Numbered from the stretch's first letter, positions 25,109-35,282 are shown. The stretch is DNA of 64,000 nt from Branchiibius hedensis (GCF_900108585.1 NZ_UESZ01000001.1:372001-436000); one strand, 5' to 3'. Made by a program: numbers and translations. The notes: generated by a model from the sequence alone, not told the origin.

Positions 25109-28100
25109 GTGAGAACGCAGGAGGGGGGCACCCAGCCGCAGGTGCAGTTGCTGGCACCCGCTGTGACGGTGTCGTCCGGTCCGTCGTTGGATCCCGTCCA
25201 GGAGGCCGCCGTTTCCTTCGCCGCCGGGCGCGCAGCGGGCCGGGCTCTGCTGGTGTTGGGGGCACCGGGCACCGGCAAGTCGACGGCGGCCGTCGAGGCG
25301 GTCGTGCGAGCGGTGCGGGCTGGGGTTCCGGCCGATCACTGCGTCCTGCTGGCGCCGAGCCGGACCATGGCCGCCAGCCTGCGCGATCAGGTCACGACCC
25401 GGTTGCAGGGGACCAGCACCGAGCCGCTGGCCCGCACCATGCAGGCCTTCGCGTGGGGCATCCTGCGAGCGGAGGCGGCGTTGCGCGGCGATCCACCGCC
25501 TCGGTTGCTCAGCGGACCGGAGCAGGACGTTGTGCTGCGGGATCTGCTGGCCGGTCACGCCGCGGGTGACCCGGTCGGACCGGACTGGCCGGACTCGGTG
25601 CGCGAGGCGTTGGGGACCCGCGGCTTCCGCAACGAGTTGCGGGACCTGTTGATGCGTGCGGTCGAATCGGGTTTGAGCGCAGCCGATCTGGCGCAGCTCG
25701 GCCGCGAGCACGACCGTCCGGAGTGGGTTGCTGCCGCGCAGGTGCTCGACGAGTACGACCAGGTCACTGCGTTGTCAGCGCCGGGCGGGTTCGACCCGTC
25801 ATGGATCCTGGGCGCTGCAACGGACCTGCTCATCGAGGATGCGGCAGCACGCCAGCGCCTGCATGACCGGCTTGCGGTGATCGTGATCGACGACGCGCAG
25901 GAGCTGTCCCCGGCCGGCGCTCGATTGCTGGCTGCCGCAGCGGGGCCGGTCGCACGGACCGTGCTGCTGGCCGACCCTGATGCCACCGTGCAGGGTTTCC
26001 GGGGCGCCGATCCCGCGGTGGCGTTCGCTCTGGCGAGCCGCTGGGGGGCGGGGGAGGCACTGAGCCTTGGCACGTCGTACCGGCAAGGATCAACGCTGCG
26101 TGAGGTGAGCGCCCGGGTCAGTTCGCGGATCGGTTCGGTGGGCAGCGTCCGGCACCGGGAGGCCCGGGCAGCCGACGACGACTCGACGGCCACGGTCGAG
26201 GTGTACCGCTCGGTCGCCGCGGAGTCCGGCGGCATCGCGGCCACCTTGCGCCAGGCGCACCTGCTGACCGGGCTGCCCTGGGGTGAGATGGCGGTCATCG
26301 TGCGCGGGCAGGCGCGGGCGACCGCGCTGCGCCGATCGTTGAGTGTTGCCGGTGTGCCGGTGGCGACGGCCGCTGCCACGCTGCCGCTGCGTGACGAGCC
26401 CGCCGTCCGCCCGTTCCTGCAGGCTCTCGAGCTGATCGCCGGGGACGCGCCGCCCGCCGATGAGCTGCCCGGGCTGGCGGTGGATCTGCTCAGTTCGGCC
26501 CTCGGCAGCGCTGATGCTCTGGTGCTGCGCCGGCTGCGCCGGGCGTTGCGGCAGGCCGAGCTGGCCGACGGCGGCTCGCGCACCAGCGACGAATTGCTGG
26601 TCGCGGCGACGCTCTCGCAGCAGGAGCTGACGGTGGAGCTTCCGGTCGTCGCCGACCCGGTACGCCGGGTGCGGGCGGTGTTGGACGCGGGTCGGGCGGC
26701 GCTCGCGGTGGAGGGCGCGTCCGCCTCGGCCGAGGACGTGCTGTGGGCAATGTGGGCGGCCAGCGGCCTGGCGCAGGAGTGGGAGCGCGACGCGTTCGCC
26801 GGTGGCCCCGCCGGGACGCGGGCGGACCGGGATCTCGACGCGATGGTGGCGTTGTTCTCGGCGGCGGCACTGTTCCAGGACCGCTTGCCGGCCGCGCCCG
26901 CGGGGGCCTTCGCGGAGCACCTGCGCGGGCAGGACGTGCCTGGTGACCGGTTGGTCAAGGCCGCCCCCGATGGCGACCAGGTTGCGCTGGTGACTGCGCA
27001 GGCCGCGGCGGGGCGCAGTTGGCCGCTGGTCGTGGTGGCGGGTGTGCAGGAGAGTGTCTGGCCCGATCTGCGGCTGCGCGGTTCGCTGCTCGGCTCCACG
27101 GACCTGGTCGATGTGGTGACCGGTCGCGGGCGATCGGCCCAGGCCGCGGCGATGGCGGTTCGCTACGACGAGACCCGTCAGTTCCTGGTCGCTGTCAGTC
27201 GCGCCTCGCACCGGTTGATCGTCACGGCAGTCGACAACGACGAAGAGCAGCCTTCGGCGTTCCTGGATCTGATCGATGAGTTCCCGCTCTTGGAAGACCG
27301 GCCTTACGCACCGGTTCCGCGGCCGATGTCGTTGGCCGGTGTCGTTGCCGCCCTGCGTCGCTCGGTGGCCGCGGGGGAAGCACCGCAGACGGCGGCGATG
27401 GCGTTGGCCTGGCTGGCCGAAGAGGGCGTGCGAGGTGCGGATCCGCAGCAGTGGTGGCCACTGCGCAATCGATCGGTCGATCTACCGCGGCGACCATCAC
27501 CCCTCCCGGTGCGCGTGTCGCCATCCACCCTCAGCAGCTTTTCCACCTGCGCGCTGCGGTGGTTCCTCGTCAACAGCGGCGGCGAGCACGACACCGGGGG
27601 CGCAGCGAGCCTGGGCACGCTGATCCACGACATCATCGAAACCCGCGGGGACGAGGGACTCAGCGCCATGGTGCGTGCGCTGGACGAGCGGTGGTCGACC
27701 CTCGGGCTGCCGCATGGCTGGAACCAACGCGCCCAACGGCAGCTGGCTGAGCTGATGCTGACCCGCGCGGACCAATACCTCACCAAGCACACCGGTCCAG
27801 GGACAACGGTGCTCGGTGCCGAAGTGCCTTTTGAGGTGACGATCGGACGAGCGGACTTGCGGGGGCGGGTTGACCGTCTGGAGGAGACTCCGGACGGTGT
27901 CCGGGTGATCGACTTCAAGACCGGTAGGACGCCGGTGTCGCAAGCCGAGGTGGTCGAGCACCTCCAACTGGGGGCCTACCAGGCAGCCGTGGCCGAAGGT
28001 GGCTTCGAGGGTGTGCCCGGGCAGCAACCCGCGGGTGCCGCACTGGTCCAACTCGGCAAAGCCGCCGGCACGAAACCCGAGGCCAAGGTCCAGGTCCAAT

Positions 28101-28264
28101 CGCCGTTGGAGGCTCAGGAAGATCCGCAATGGGCACACACCCGGATCGCCGAACTGGCCGAGCAGATGGCTGACCGTGAGTTCGTCGCCACGGCCGGGTC
28201 GATGTGCAACATCTGCGACGTGCAGTCCAGTTGCCCGCTGCGCGACCGAGGACGGATGCTGTGA
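25109..28264 (+). CDS. adnA: AdnA subunit of the AdnAB helicase-nuclease
   Basis: A 1051-residue helicase-nuclease subunit. The UvrD-like motor has Walker A GAPGTGKS at 51-58 and the DEXX-equivalent VIVIDDAQELSP near 255 (IDDAQE, where active motors usually have DEFQD). The C-terminal nuclease domain has RGRVDRLEETPDGVRVIDFK with the DFK catalytic core, and four cysteines (one in FSTCALRWF, three in MCNICDVQSSC) for a [4Fe-4S] cluster. AdnAB resects double-strand breaks in mycobacteria. GTG 25109 is the first start after the ATL gene with a GGATGA-type site; the stop overlaps adnB as GTGA. Confidence 0.9.
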   Translation: MRTQEGGTQPQVQLLAPAVTVSSGPSLDPVQEAAVSFAAGRAAGRALLVLGAPGTGKSTAAVEAVVRAVRAGVPADHCVLLAPSRTMAASLRDQVTTRLQGTSTEPLARTMQAFAWGILRAEAALRGDPPPRLLSGPEQDVVLRDLLAGHAAGDPVGPDWPDSVREALGTRGFRNELRDLLMRAVESGLSAADLAQLGREHDRPEWVAAAQVLDEYDQVTALSAPGGFDPSWILGAATDLLIEDAAARQRLHDRLAVIVIDDAQELSPAGARLLAAAAGPVARTVLLADPDATVQGFRGADPAVAFALASRWGAGEALSLGTSYRQGSTLREVSARVSSRIGSVGSVRHREARAADDDSTATVEVYRSVAAESGGIAATLRQAHLLTGLPWGEMAVIVRGQARATALRRSLSVAGVPVATAAATLPLRDEPAVRPFLQALELIAGDAPPADELPGLAVDLLSSALGSADALVLRRLRRALRQAELADGGSRTSDELLVAATLSQQELTVELPVVADPVRRVRAVLDAGRAALAVEGASASAEDVLWAMWAASGLAQEWERDAFAGGPAGTRADRDLDAMVALFSAAALFQDRLPAAPAGAFAEHLRGQDVPGDRLVKAAPDGDQVALVTAQAAAGRSWPLVVVAGVQESVWPDLRLRGSLLGSTDLVDVVTGRGRSAQAAAMAVRYDETRQFLVAVSRASHRLIVTAVDNDEEQPSAFLDLIDEFPLLEDRPYAPVPRPMSLAGVVAALRRSVAAGEAPQTAAMALAWLAEEGVRGADPQQWWPLRNRSVDLPRRPSPLPVRVSPSTLSSFSTCALRWFLVNSGGEHDTGGAASLGTLIHDIIETRGDEGLSAMVRALDERWSTLGLPHGWNQRAQRQLAELMLTRADQYLTKHTGPGTTVLGAEVPFEVTIGRADLRGRVDRLEETPDGVRVIDFKTGRTPVSQAEVVEHLQLGAYQAAVAEGGFEGVPGQQPAGAALVQLGKAAGTKPEAKVQVQSPLEAQEDPQWAHTRIAELAEQMADREFVATAGSMCNICDVQSSCPLRDRGRML

Positions 28265-31200
28265 CGGTTCAAGCTGCTGTGCGACCGGTGCGGGCGCGCC
28301 AGATCGCTGAGGCGCTCGCGTCACCGCCGCCCACTGCGGAGCAGGAACGCATCATCGAGGCGGACCCGTTGGCTCCGCTGGTTGTGGTCGCCGGGGCCGG
28401 GTCGGGCAAGACCGAGACGATGGCGATGCGGGTGCTGTGGCTGGTCGCCAATCGGCACGTGACCCCGGATGAAGTGCTGGGACTGACCTTCACCCGCAAG
28501 GCGGCCGCCGAGCTGGGTCACCGGCTGCAGCTGAGGCTACGACGACTGGACGTCGCCGGGTTGCTGCCGGCCGTCGTGCAGGACGATGTGGCCTCAGCGC
28601 TGGCCGCGCCCACCGTCCAGACCTATCACTCGTACGCCGCGCGCCTGGTCGGTGAGCAGGGGCTTCGGCTGGGCATCGAACCCGACACGGAACTGCTGTC
28701 CGAGGCGGCCGCCTGGCAGCTAGCCAGTCAGGTGGTGCAGTCCTACGACGGGCCCATGGACGCGGTGGAACTGGCCCCGGCGACGGTGACCCAGGCAGTC
28801 ATCACGCTGTCGGGGGAGTTGGCGGAGCACTTGCTGCCGATCGATGAGATGGAGACCTACCTGGAAGACCTCGAGAGTCACCTCCTTACCTTGGCCAAAG
28901 GCCGGATGAGCAAGGTTCCGGGCGGTTTGGATGCACAGTCGGCCAAGTTGCGGCAGTTGTTGCCAGTGGTGACCGCCTACCAGCGGGCCAAACATGAGCG
29001 GGTTGCGATGGACTACGGCGATCAAGTGGCGATCGCCGCGACGTTGGCGATGCGCTTCCCACAGTTGGGTCGGGCCGAGCGGTCCCGCTACCGGGCCGTC
29101 CTGCTGGACGAGTTCCAGGACACCAGTGAGGCTCAGATGCGCCTGCTCGAGTCGCTCTGGGTCACCGCCGACGAGCCGGTCGTCGTGACTGCGGTGGGCG
29201 ACCCGCACCAGTCGATCTACGGCTGGCGCGGGGCCAGTGCACGCACGCTGGACGACTTCCCGCGTCGCTTCGCCGGCCCGGGCCCCGAGGCACCCGTACC
29301 TGCCGCTCAGGCGCAGCTGAGTATCAGTTGGCGCAACGATCGCAGCATCCTCACGGTCGCGAACCGGATCGCCAAACCCCTTGCGGTGCAAGGAGATCTC
29401 GATGTCGCACAGTTGTCGGCCGGCCCCACCGCTGGTGATGGCGAAGTGATCATCGGCCGCTTCGCAACCTTGGACGCGGAGGCCGCGCAGATCGCGGAAT
29501 GGTTGAAGCAGCGTCGACGGGACCTGCCGGACCCCTCGGCCATGTCCGCTGCCGTGCTGTGTCGCAAACGGTCTCTCTTCGTGCCGGTCGCGGCGGCACT
29601 CGAGGCCGCCGGGGTGCCCTACGAACTGGTCGGTGTCGGTGGTCTGCTCACGGTGGCCGAGGTCGGTGACGTCGTCAGCTTGCTCTGGACGGTGCATGAC
29701 CCGTCTCGCGGCGATCGGTTGATGCGGTTGCTGTCCGGCTCTGCACTACGCCTCGGCGCGGCCGACCTCGACGCCCTTGGTGTCTGGTCTCGCCAGTTGA
29801 CCCCTCGGGCCCCTGCCGGCGGTGATCTCGCGCCGGACACGGCGGAGCGGGCCAGCATCGTGGAAACCCTGGAGCAGCTGCCCGCCGCGGACTGGGTCGG
29901 GCCCTCCGGGGAGAGCCTGAGCGCCGAGGGCCTGGCACGGTTGCATCGCTTGGCTCAGGTCGTCCGGCGATTGCGCCGGCTGAACAACCTGCCGCTGGGC
30001 GACCTGGCGGTGGAGGCGATCCACAGCCTCGGGCTCGACGTCGAAGTGGCTGCCCGACCCGAATACGACACGGGCAGTGGCGGGGCCGCGCTCGATGCCT
30101 TCCTCGACGTTGCCGCGCGGTACGCCGGGTCGGCCGGCCGGGCGACGCTCGGCAGTTTCCTGGAGTGGTTGGAGGCCGCCGAGTCGGAGGAGGACGGTCT
30201 GGACGCACCCGTGGTGCAGGCAGCTCCAGGGGTTGTGCAGGTCCTGACCATCCATGCCGCCAAGGGTCTGGAGTGGGACGACGTTGCGGTTGCTGGCCTG
30301 TCGGAGGGTGTCTTCCCCGCGCACTGCGGGGCCACCACGTGGAGCCCGGAATGGGCCGGTTGGGCGGTCGGCAAAGACGCCGTGCCGCATGACCCGGGGA
30401 CGTGGGCGACCACCGATGCCGGCTGGACCAGCGGGGTGCGGATTCCGTTCGATCTGCGTGGCGACGCGACCGGATTGCCGGTCCTGAACTGGGCCGAGGT
30501 CGACACCTACACGGACCTCAGGGATCAACTGGGCGAGTTCAAACTGGCGTACGGCGCGCACGAGCTGGCCGCGGAGCGGCGCCTGGCGTACGTGGCGGTG
30601 ACCCGCGCGAAGCACACCCTTTTCCTGACCAGTTCGGTGTGGGGGACAGCGAAGAAACCCCGGCTGCCATCGCGGTTCCTGCTGGAGGCCCGTGACCTGA
30701 TCGACGGGGGCGATGTCCCGGGCGGCCGGATCCTGCACTGGGAGGAACTCCCGCCGGAAGACGCCGAGAATCCGTTGTTGGAGCAGCCGCCCAGCGCGAG
30801 TTGGCCTCCGCCACAGGTGGATTCGCCGTCCATCGAAGCTTTGCGGGCCACGGCCGCTCAGGTGGACCTGATGCGGCAACGGCTTGACCAGGACCACCCG
30901 TCGTGGGAGGAATGGTCCAGTTCGCTGTCGCCCCAACTGCGCGATGACCTGACCGCGTTGTTGGCGGAGCGCGACCGCACTGGTTCGGACAGCTCGACAT
31001 CGGTCGCGTTGCCCAGCCATCTGTCCGCATCGCAGATCGTCGCTCTGGCGCGTGATCCGGAGGAATTCGCTCGTGCACTGCGCCGGCCGATGCCCGTACG
31101 CCCACAGCCGGCGGCCCGCCAGGGCACCGCGTTCCACGCCTGGATCGAGAAGCACTACCAGTCGGCGGCATTGGTTGATGTCGACCAACTCCCTGGTGCC

Positions 31201-31620
31201 GATGACGACGACGCCGATCACTTCGCGGATCTGGCCGAGTTGAAGGAGACCTTCCTGGCGTCGGAGTGGGCGGACCGGCAACCGCTGGAGATCGAAGTGC
31301 CGGTCGAGACGTGGATCGGCGCCGCGAGTATTCGTGGGCGCATCGACGCGGTGTTCCCAGCGGCGGTCACGGACGGTGGGTCCCCAAGCGGGGTGGTGAT
31401 CGTGGACTGGAAGACCGGCAGCCAGCCACACGGCCAGGAGGCGGCTACCCGGGCACTCCAACTCGCGGCGTACCGGCTGGCCTATGCCCGGCTCCGCGGA
31501 CTGGACCCGGCCACGGTGGCGGCGGCGTTCTATTACGCGGCAACGGGGACCACCGTCTATCCGGATCTACCGCCGGACGATGCGATCGAGCAACTGCTGG
31601 CGGGGGTGGTCGCCTCATAG
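28261..31620 (+). CDS. adnB: AdnB subunit of the AdnAB helicase-nuclease
   Basis: A 1119-residue partner of AdnA. The motor domain is canonical: Walker A VVVAGAGSGKT at 41-51, TFTRKAA, LLDEFQDTSEAQ and GDPHQSIYGWRGA, then LTIHAAKGLEWD and YVAVTRAK. The C-terminal nuclease contains GRIDAVFP and VIVDWKTG followed by QLAAYRLAY, but no cysteine cluster. By analogy with the mycobacterial enzyme AdnB is the lead translocase motor. GTGA overlap with adnA shows translational coupling. The gene meets the minus-strand phosphoesterase tail-to-tail with a 6-bp overlap. Confidence 0.92.
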   Translation: MTVQAAVRPVRARQIAEALASPPPTAEQERIIEADPLAPLVVVAGAGSGKTETMAMRVLWLVANRHVTPDEVLGLTFTRKAAAELGHRLQLRLRRLDVAGLLPAVVQDDVASALAAPTVQTYHSYAARLVGEQGLRLGIEPDTELLSEAAAWQLASQVVQSYDGPMDAVELAPATVTQAVITLSGELAEHLLPIDEMETYLEDLESHLLTLAKGRMSKVPGGLDAQSAKLRQLLPVVTAYQRAKHERVAMDYGDQVAIAATLAMRFPQLGRAERSRYRAVLLDEFQDTSEAQMRLLESLWVTADEPVVVTAVGDPHQSIYGWRGASARTLDDFPRRFAGPGPEAPVPAAQAQLSISWRNDRSILTVANRIAKPLAVQGDLDVAQLSAGPTAGDGEVIIGRFATLDAEAAQIAEWLKQRRRDLPDPSAMSAAVLCRKRSLFVPVAAALEAAGVPYELVGVGGLLTVAEVGDVVSLLWTVHDPSRGDRLMRLLSGSALRLGAADLDALGVWSRQLTPRAPAGGDLAPDTAERASIVETLEQLPAADWVGPSGESLSAEGLARLHRLAQVVRRLRRLNNLPLGDLAVEAIHSLGLDVEVAARPEYDTGSGGAALDAFLDVAARYAGSAGRATLGSFLEWLEAAESEEDGLDAPVVQAAPGVVQVLTIHAAKGLEWDDVAVAGLSEGVFPAHCGATTWSPEWAGWAVGKDAVPHDPGTWATTDAGWTSGVRIPFDLRGDATGLPVLNWAEVDTYTDLRDQLGEFKLAYGAHELAAERRLAYVAVTRAKHTLFLTSSVWGTAKKPRLPSRFLLEARDLIDGGDVPGGRILHWEELPPEDAENPLLEQPPSASWPPPQVDSPSIEALRATAAQVDLMRQRLDQDHPSWEEWSSSLSPQLRDDLTALLAERDRTGSDSSTSVALPSHLSASQIVALARDPEEFARALRRPMPVRPQPAARQGTAFHAWIEKHYQSAALVDVDQLPGADDDDADHFADLAELKETFLASEWADRQPLEIEVPVETWIGAASIRGRIDAVFPAAVTDGGSPSGVVIVDWKTGSQPHGQEAATRALQLAAYRLAYARLRGLDPATVAAAFYYAATGTTVYPDLPPDDAIEQLLAGVVAS

Positions 31621-32382
31621 GTGCGCGTCGCGGCCGTCCCGCGGGCCGAAGGCGGCCAGTGCCTCCGCGTCGGAGGCAGGATGGCGCAGATTCTCCTCGG
31701 CCCACTCGGCGATTCCGGGCATCGACGAGCCGGCGGTGACTGCGGCGATGAGTTCGTCGGGATCGATCAGGGTCCGGCGCATCGTGACGGCACCGTTCGC
31801 GAGCAGCGTCCAGTGAGCACCGGGGCGACCGTACGGCAGTCCGACGCTGCCGGGGTTGACGATCAAGCGGCCGTCCGCGATGCGAAGGTAGGGCATGTGG
31901 GTGTGGCCGCACACGATCGTGTCGACCTCGTCAGGTACGTCGTGCAGCACCTCGGTCCACCGGTCCAGCCGGGTGTCAACCAGAACGACTTCCTCGTCGT
32001 TGCGGGGCGTCGCGTGACAGAAGAGGACCGGACCGAATCCTTCGATATCGAGGGTGACGTGCTCCGGCATGTTGGCGAGCAACGTTTGGTGGTGGGGACT
32101 GAGTTGCGTTGCGCCCCAGACAGATAGCGGATCCTCGCCGAGGCCGATGTCTTCCCCACGGGACATCTGCAAGAGTTCCCGGTCGGCGTTCCCGCGTACA
32201 AGGACCGCACGCTCGCCGAGCGCGGTGAGCCGATCGAGTGTCTCCGCGGGCTGTGGACCCCAGATGTGGTCGCCGGTGACGACGGTCAGGTCGGCGCTGA
32301 CAACCTCGGGTTCCTGCAGCACGCGGTCGAGGGCAGGCAGTACGCCGTGGACATCGGAGAGCACGGCAACGGTGGCGACCAT
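31615..32382 (-). CDS. Calcineurin-like metallophosphoesterase
   Basis: A 255-residue YfcE/MJ0936-like phosphoesterase. The five metal motifs are visible: SDVHGVLPAL (DXH), GDHIWGP (GDXX), RGNADRE (GNXXX), CHATPRND (H) and CGHTHMP (GHTH). It probably hydrolyses a phosphodiester or phosphomonoester, substrate unknown. ATG 32382 (MVATVAVLSD) is supported by GTGGAG six bases upstream. It is the first gene of an insertion between adnB and the pseudokinase gene. The 190 bp upstream (32383-32572) hold no gene I can support. Confidence 0.88.
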   Translation of the reverse strand: MVATVAVLSDVHGVLPALDRVLQEPEVVSADLTVVTGDHIWGPQPAETLDRLTALGERAVLVRGNADRELLQMSRGEDIGLGEDPLSVWGATQLSPHHQTLLANMPEHVTLDIEGFGPVLFCHATPRNDEEVVLVDTRLDRWTEVLHDVPDEVDTIVCGHTHMPYLRIADGRLIVNPGSVGLPYGRPGAHWTLLANGAVTMRRTLIDPDELIAAVTAGSSMPGIAEWAEENLRHPASDAEALAAFGPRDGRDAHL

Positions 32383-32572
32383 GACTCCACGATGACGCTG
32401 ATGATGGGATCCCGGGTGTTGACCGACCGGGTTTCGCTGCCAGCGCAGCGCGAGAACTGTGTCGCGAAGTACCGAAGCCGAGCGTATGGACCGGCTGGCC
32501 CAAGGCAAGAGCACCGTTCGGAACATGTGCGAAGGTCTCGTGAACCGATGCTCGGCGCCACTGGTCCGCTAG

Positions 32573-33247
32573 TCATGCCTTCCAGGGAAGGCGCCGGCGA
32601 AGTTCGTCGTGATTCGGTCGCATGCCGCGCACCTTCATCACCCGGACGGCACGAAGGCTCGGCAGCTCTAGTAAAGGGCCGTAGTCGAGGTCGTCGACGA
32701 TCAGGGTGTGCAGCAGCAGCTCCTCAAGATGTCGCAGCTCGCGCATGAAACCGATGGTCGCGATATGCCCGTTGCGCGGCGTCATCCAGTCACCGCCAAG
32801 CTCGAGTTCACGAAGGCCGTGCAGGCTTACAAGCGGCGAGGGTTCTGCAATCGACCGGAATCCTTCCACGGCGAGCACCTCTAGCCTGTCGAGACCCATC
32901 AGCGGGCGCAGGTCCGTGACTGCTGAGGCGCCGCGAAGTTCGAGGCTGCGCAGCTGGGTCATCGCCGCGATCGGTCTCAGGTCCGCGTAGTCGCCCCACT
33001 TGACAGCGAGGCGGGTCAGCTGAGGTTGGCCTGAGAGAGCCGCGAAGACTCGCTTCGGTGTTCGAGTCGTGAACTCCAAGTCGACCAGGGGCATTGGCCC
33101 ACCGAGGAGCTCGATCCACTCTTCAACGATCTTCTTGGCCCGCGCGGGCGTGTAGCGCGAACCGAGCTGGCTGCAGGCGACGACAATCGCCGGCTGCCCC
33201 TCGTACTCGGACGCCTCAATGAGAATCGGCACTTTGTCCCGCTTCAT
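32573..33247 (-). CDS. Leucine-rich-repeat protein
   Basis: A 224-residue protein without signal peptide or membrane helix. After an N-terminal alpha/beta part (about 1-65, MKRDKVPILIEASEYEGQPA) it shows at least five leucine-rich units of about 23-25 residues, for example LTRLAVKWGDYADLRPIAAM, LRSLELRGASAVTDLRPLMG, LEVLAVEG, LRELELGGDW and LEELLLHTL. This fold makes protein-protein contacts; partner and function are unknown. It lies alone between genes normally adjacent in related genomes, its GC content looks lower than its neighbours by eye, and a TACCCT hexamer sits 7 nt before the ATG. Confidence 0.75.
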   Translation of the reverse strand: MKRDKVPILIEASEYEGQPAIVVACSQLGSRYTPARAKKIVEEWIELLGGPMPLVDLEFTTRTPKRVFAALSGQPQLTRLAVKWGDYADLRPIAAMTQLRSLELRGASAVTDLRPLMGLDRLEVLAVEGFRSIAEPSPLVSLHGLRELELGGDWMTPRNGHIATIGFMRELRHLEELLLHTLIVDDLDYGPLLELPSLRAVRVMKVRGMRPNHDELRRRLPWKA

Positions 33248-33260
33248 GCTGGCCAGGGTA
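33248..33260 (-). promoter_or_regulatory. Putative leaderless promoter of the LRR gene
   Basis: On the minus strand TACCCT (33260-33255), then 7 nt, then ATG. This is the same hexamer and spacing as before dapD. Confidence 0.4.
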
Positions 33261-33279
33261 GGTCGGTCTGGCTATGTCT

Positions 33280-33507
33280 TCAGGCTGCGCCGAGCCTGAA
33301 GCGCAGGGTGGAAGTAGAGTCCTTGCCGCGGCCAGCCACACCCGGGACAGCCAGCCCGGTTACATCGCCCAGCAGAGCACGCTCGGCCGGCCACTCGACC
33401 AATCGATCGAGAGAATCTTCACGCGACCGGGCCTGCTCGAAGCCTGTCGACAATGACTGCCACGGACGACTCGCGTCGCCAGCTTCCTCTGAACTTGCAG
33501 TCGTCAT
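33280..33507 (-). CDS. Possible small hypothetical protein
   Basis: A 75-codon reading frame (start MTTASSEEAGDAS, end STLRFRLGAA) in the 364-bp gap between the LRR gene and the HNH gene. No domain, signal or clear ribosome-binding site is visible. It could be a remnant of a larger gene or chance. The rest of the gap (33508-33599) is AT-rich and appears to hold only promoter sequence for the HNH gene. Confidence 0.25.
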   Translation of the reverse strand: MTTASSEEAGDASRPWQSLSTGFEQARSREDSLDRLVEWPAERALLGDVTGLAVPGVAGRGKDSTSTLRFRLGAA

Positions 33508-33599
33508 GGACGAATATTGGCACGCGGCGACGCGGCCACGCGGTGTCAATTCCACGAATTTTGGGTTGTGTATATCTGTTTTCGGGGTTCGTACACCAG

Positions 33600-33611
33600 T
33601 ACAATCGGGGT
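33600..33611 (+). promoter_or_regulatory. Putative leaderless promoter of the DUF222/HNH gene
   Basis: TACAAT at 33600-33605, then 6 nt, then ATG 33612. The preceding 70 bp are markedly AT-rich for this genome. No good -35 was found. Confidence 0.55.
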
Positions 33612-35282
33612 ATGTCCTTGACCGCTACAACTCCGACCTCGGTGACCCTGTCACCGGTGGGTGCGGACGCGTCGGTGGCGGAGTTGTTGGGCGCGGCGGC
33701 GGGGTTGTTGCAGGCCGCGTACGCCCGGGTGGCGGGTGACTATGCGGGGTTGTCCGAGGAAGACTTGATGGGCGACATTGTCGCCGCGCAGCACGTGCAG
33801 AACAGTGCCTGGGCGATCCAGTCCCACCGGTTGACGCAGGCGGCGGCGATCGAGCACCGCGATGACCCGAACCCCATCGAGGGCGCGTATCCGTTGCTGA
33901 TCCACCGGGTGATCCGCCACGACCCGGGCTCGTTCGTGGATGAATGGTTCGCCCTGGAAACCGGAACCCGCCTGGGCTGGTCGGACCGGCACAGCAACAC
34001 CCGCCTCGGTGAAGCCCTGGACACCCTTGAGCGGTGTCCGCGGTTGGTGGACCGGGTCGGGTCCGGGACCTTGGACCCGGGTAAAGCCTGCGCGGTCGCG
34101 CAGGTCACCACCGAAGCCCCCGACCACGTCGCCCGCCAAATCGAGGACCGGATCCTGGCCGACGACCCCGAAACGATGACGGCGGTGCGGTTGCGGGCGA
34201 AAGCGCGCCGGTTACGGGCCCGGCTGGACCCGGCCGGTGCTGACCGGGCCGCCCAGGCACGGCGCCGCTCACAGGTGGGGGTGTGGGTGTCCCCGCATCA
34301 CGAACCCGGCCTGTCCCAGCTGACCGCGGTCCTACCCACCCTGGAAGCGGCGAAACTGATGGCGGCGGTCGATGAGTTGGCCCGGGAACTGCACCAGGTC
34401 ACCACCACCGGTAAGACGTTGCCGCAGTGCCGGGTCGATGCCCTGACCGACCTGGTCTTGACCGGGGTCGGGGTAGACACCCAGCTGACATTCACCATCC
34501 CCGTCGCTGTGCCCGTCACCGCTCCTGAAACGGCACCGGCGCAGGAGTTGTTGTGTGAGGAACCGGACTGGGATGACCTGGTCGACGGGTTCGATGAGGC
34601 GTCAGTGGACTACGACTGGCACGAAGATGGCCTGACCCCGATCAACGGGCTCGATCAACTCGATGAAGAACTACGCGCCCTGATCGCCGAAGAACTCGAA
34701 GACCTCAACGCCGAAGCACGCGCACGCAGGGAGTCGGTCGGTCAGGACCCGCCCGACACCGGGCCACCAGACACGACGCCACCAGACACGACGCCACCAC
34801 AGTCCGGGCCGCCCGAGGTGGACCCGATGATGTCGCCCCCGACAGGCCACGCCAGACACGTGGCTGGGATCGAGGACGTGTTCCTGCCTCGGGTCGGGAT
34901 CATCCCCGCCGCCGTGATCACCGAGTTGACGCAAGTGTTGGGGGTGAAGCTGACTCGGGCGTTGACGGACGCGACCACCGGGACCGTGATCGAAACCGCG
35001 GACCGGTCGTACCGGCCCGGCGCCCGACTGGCCCGATTCGTGCGGGCCAGGGACCAGCACTGCCGGTTCCCCGGCTGCACCCGACCCGCCACCCTGTCCG
35101 ACATCGACCACGTCATCCGCTACCCCGACGGCAACACCGCCGCGGACAACCTGCAATGCCTATGCCGACACCACCACCGCGCCAAACACGAAGGCGGCTG
35201 GCACGTCACCATGACGCCCGAGGGTGTCTGCACCTGGACCAGCCCCGCCGGCTACACCTACGAAACGAACCCCGGCAACTGA
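33612..35282 (+). CDS. DUF222/HNH endonuclease (13E12 repeat family)
   Basis: A 556-residue protein. The N-terminal DUF222 domain (about 20-330) is the one found in the mycobacterial 13E12 repeat family. A linker with PPDT repeats (about 380-400; tandem CCAGACACGACG units near 34770-34800) precedes a C-terminal HNH nuclease: CRFPGCTRP, DIDHVIRYPDG, NLQCLCRHHHRAKH (about 480-530). Such genes exist in many copies in actinobacteria and behave like selfish or mobile elements. ATG 33612 is fixed by the TACAAT hexamer; the frame extends 53 codons upstream but through the promoter. Confidence 0.88.
   Translation: MSLTATTPTSVTLSPVGADASVAELLGAAAGLLQAAYARVAGDYAGLSEEDLMGDIVAAQHVQNSAWAIQSHRLTQAAAIEHRDDPNPIEGAYPLLIHRVIRHDPGSFVDEWFALETGTRLGWSDRHSNTRLGEALDTLERCPRLVDRVGSGTLDPGKACAVAQVTTEAPDHVARQIEDRILADDPETMTAVRLRAKARRLRARLDPAGADRAAQARRRSQVGVWVSPHHEPGLSQLTAVLPTLEAAKLMAAVDELARELHQVTTTGKTLPQCRVDALTDLVLTGVGVDTQLTFTIPVAVPVTAPETAPAQELLCEEPDWDDLVDGFDEASVDYDWHEDGLTPINGLDQLDEELRALIAEELEDLNAEARARRESVGQDPPDTGPPDTTPPDTTPPQSGPPEVDPMMSPPTGHARHVAGIEDVFLPRVGIIPAAVITELTQVLGVKLTRALTDATTGTVIETADRSYRPGARLARFVRARDQHCRFPGCTRPATLSDIDHVIRYPDGNTAADNLQCLCRHHHRAKHEGGWHVTMTPEGVCTWTSPAGYTYETNPGN

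Noticed and set aside
25555-27099. Minus-strand reading frame of about 510 codons inside adnA
   Set aside because: AdnA has helicase and nuclease motifs along its full length; the opposite frame is Ser/Arg/Ala low complexity.
33612-35282. DUF222/HNH gene as a complete insertion element with terminal repeats
   Set aside because: I looked for inverted or direct repeats at its borders and found none convincing, so only the gene is called.
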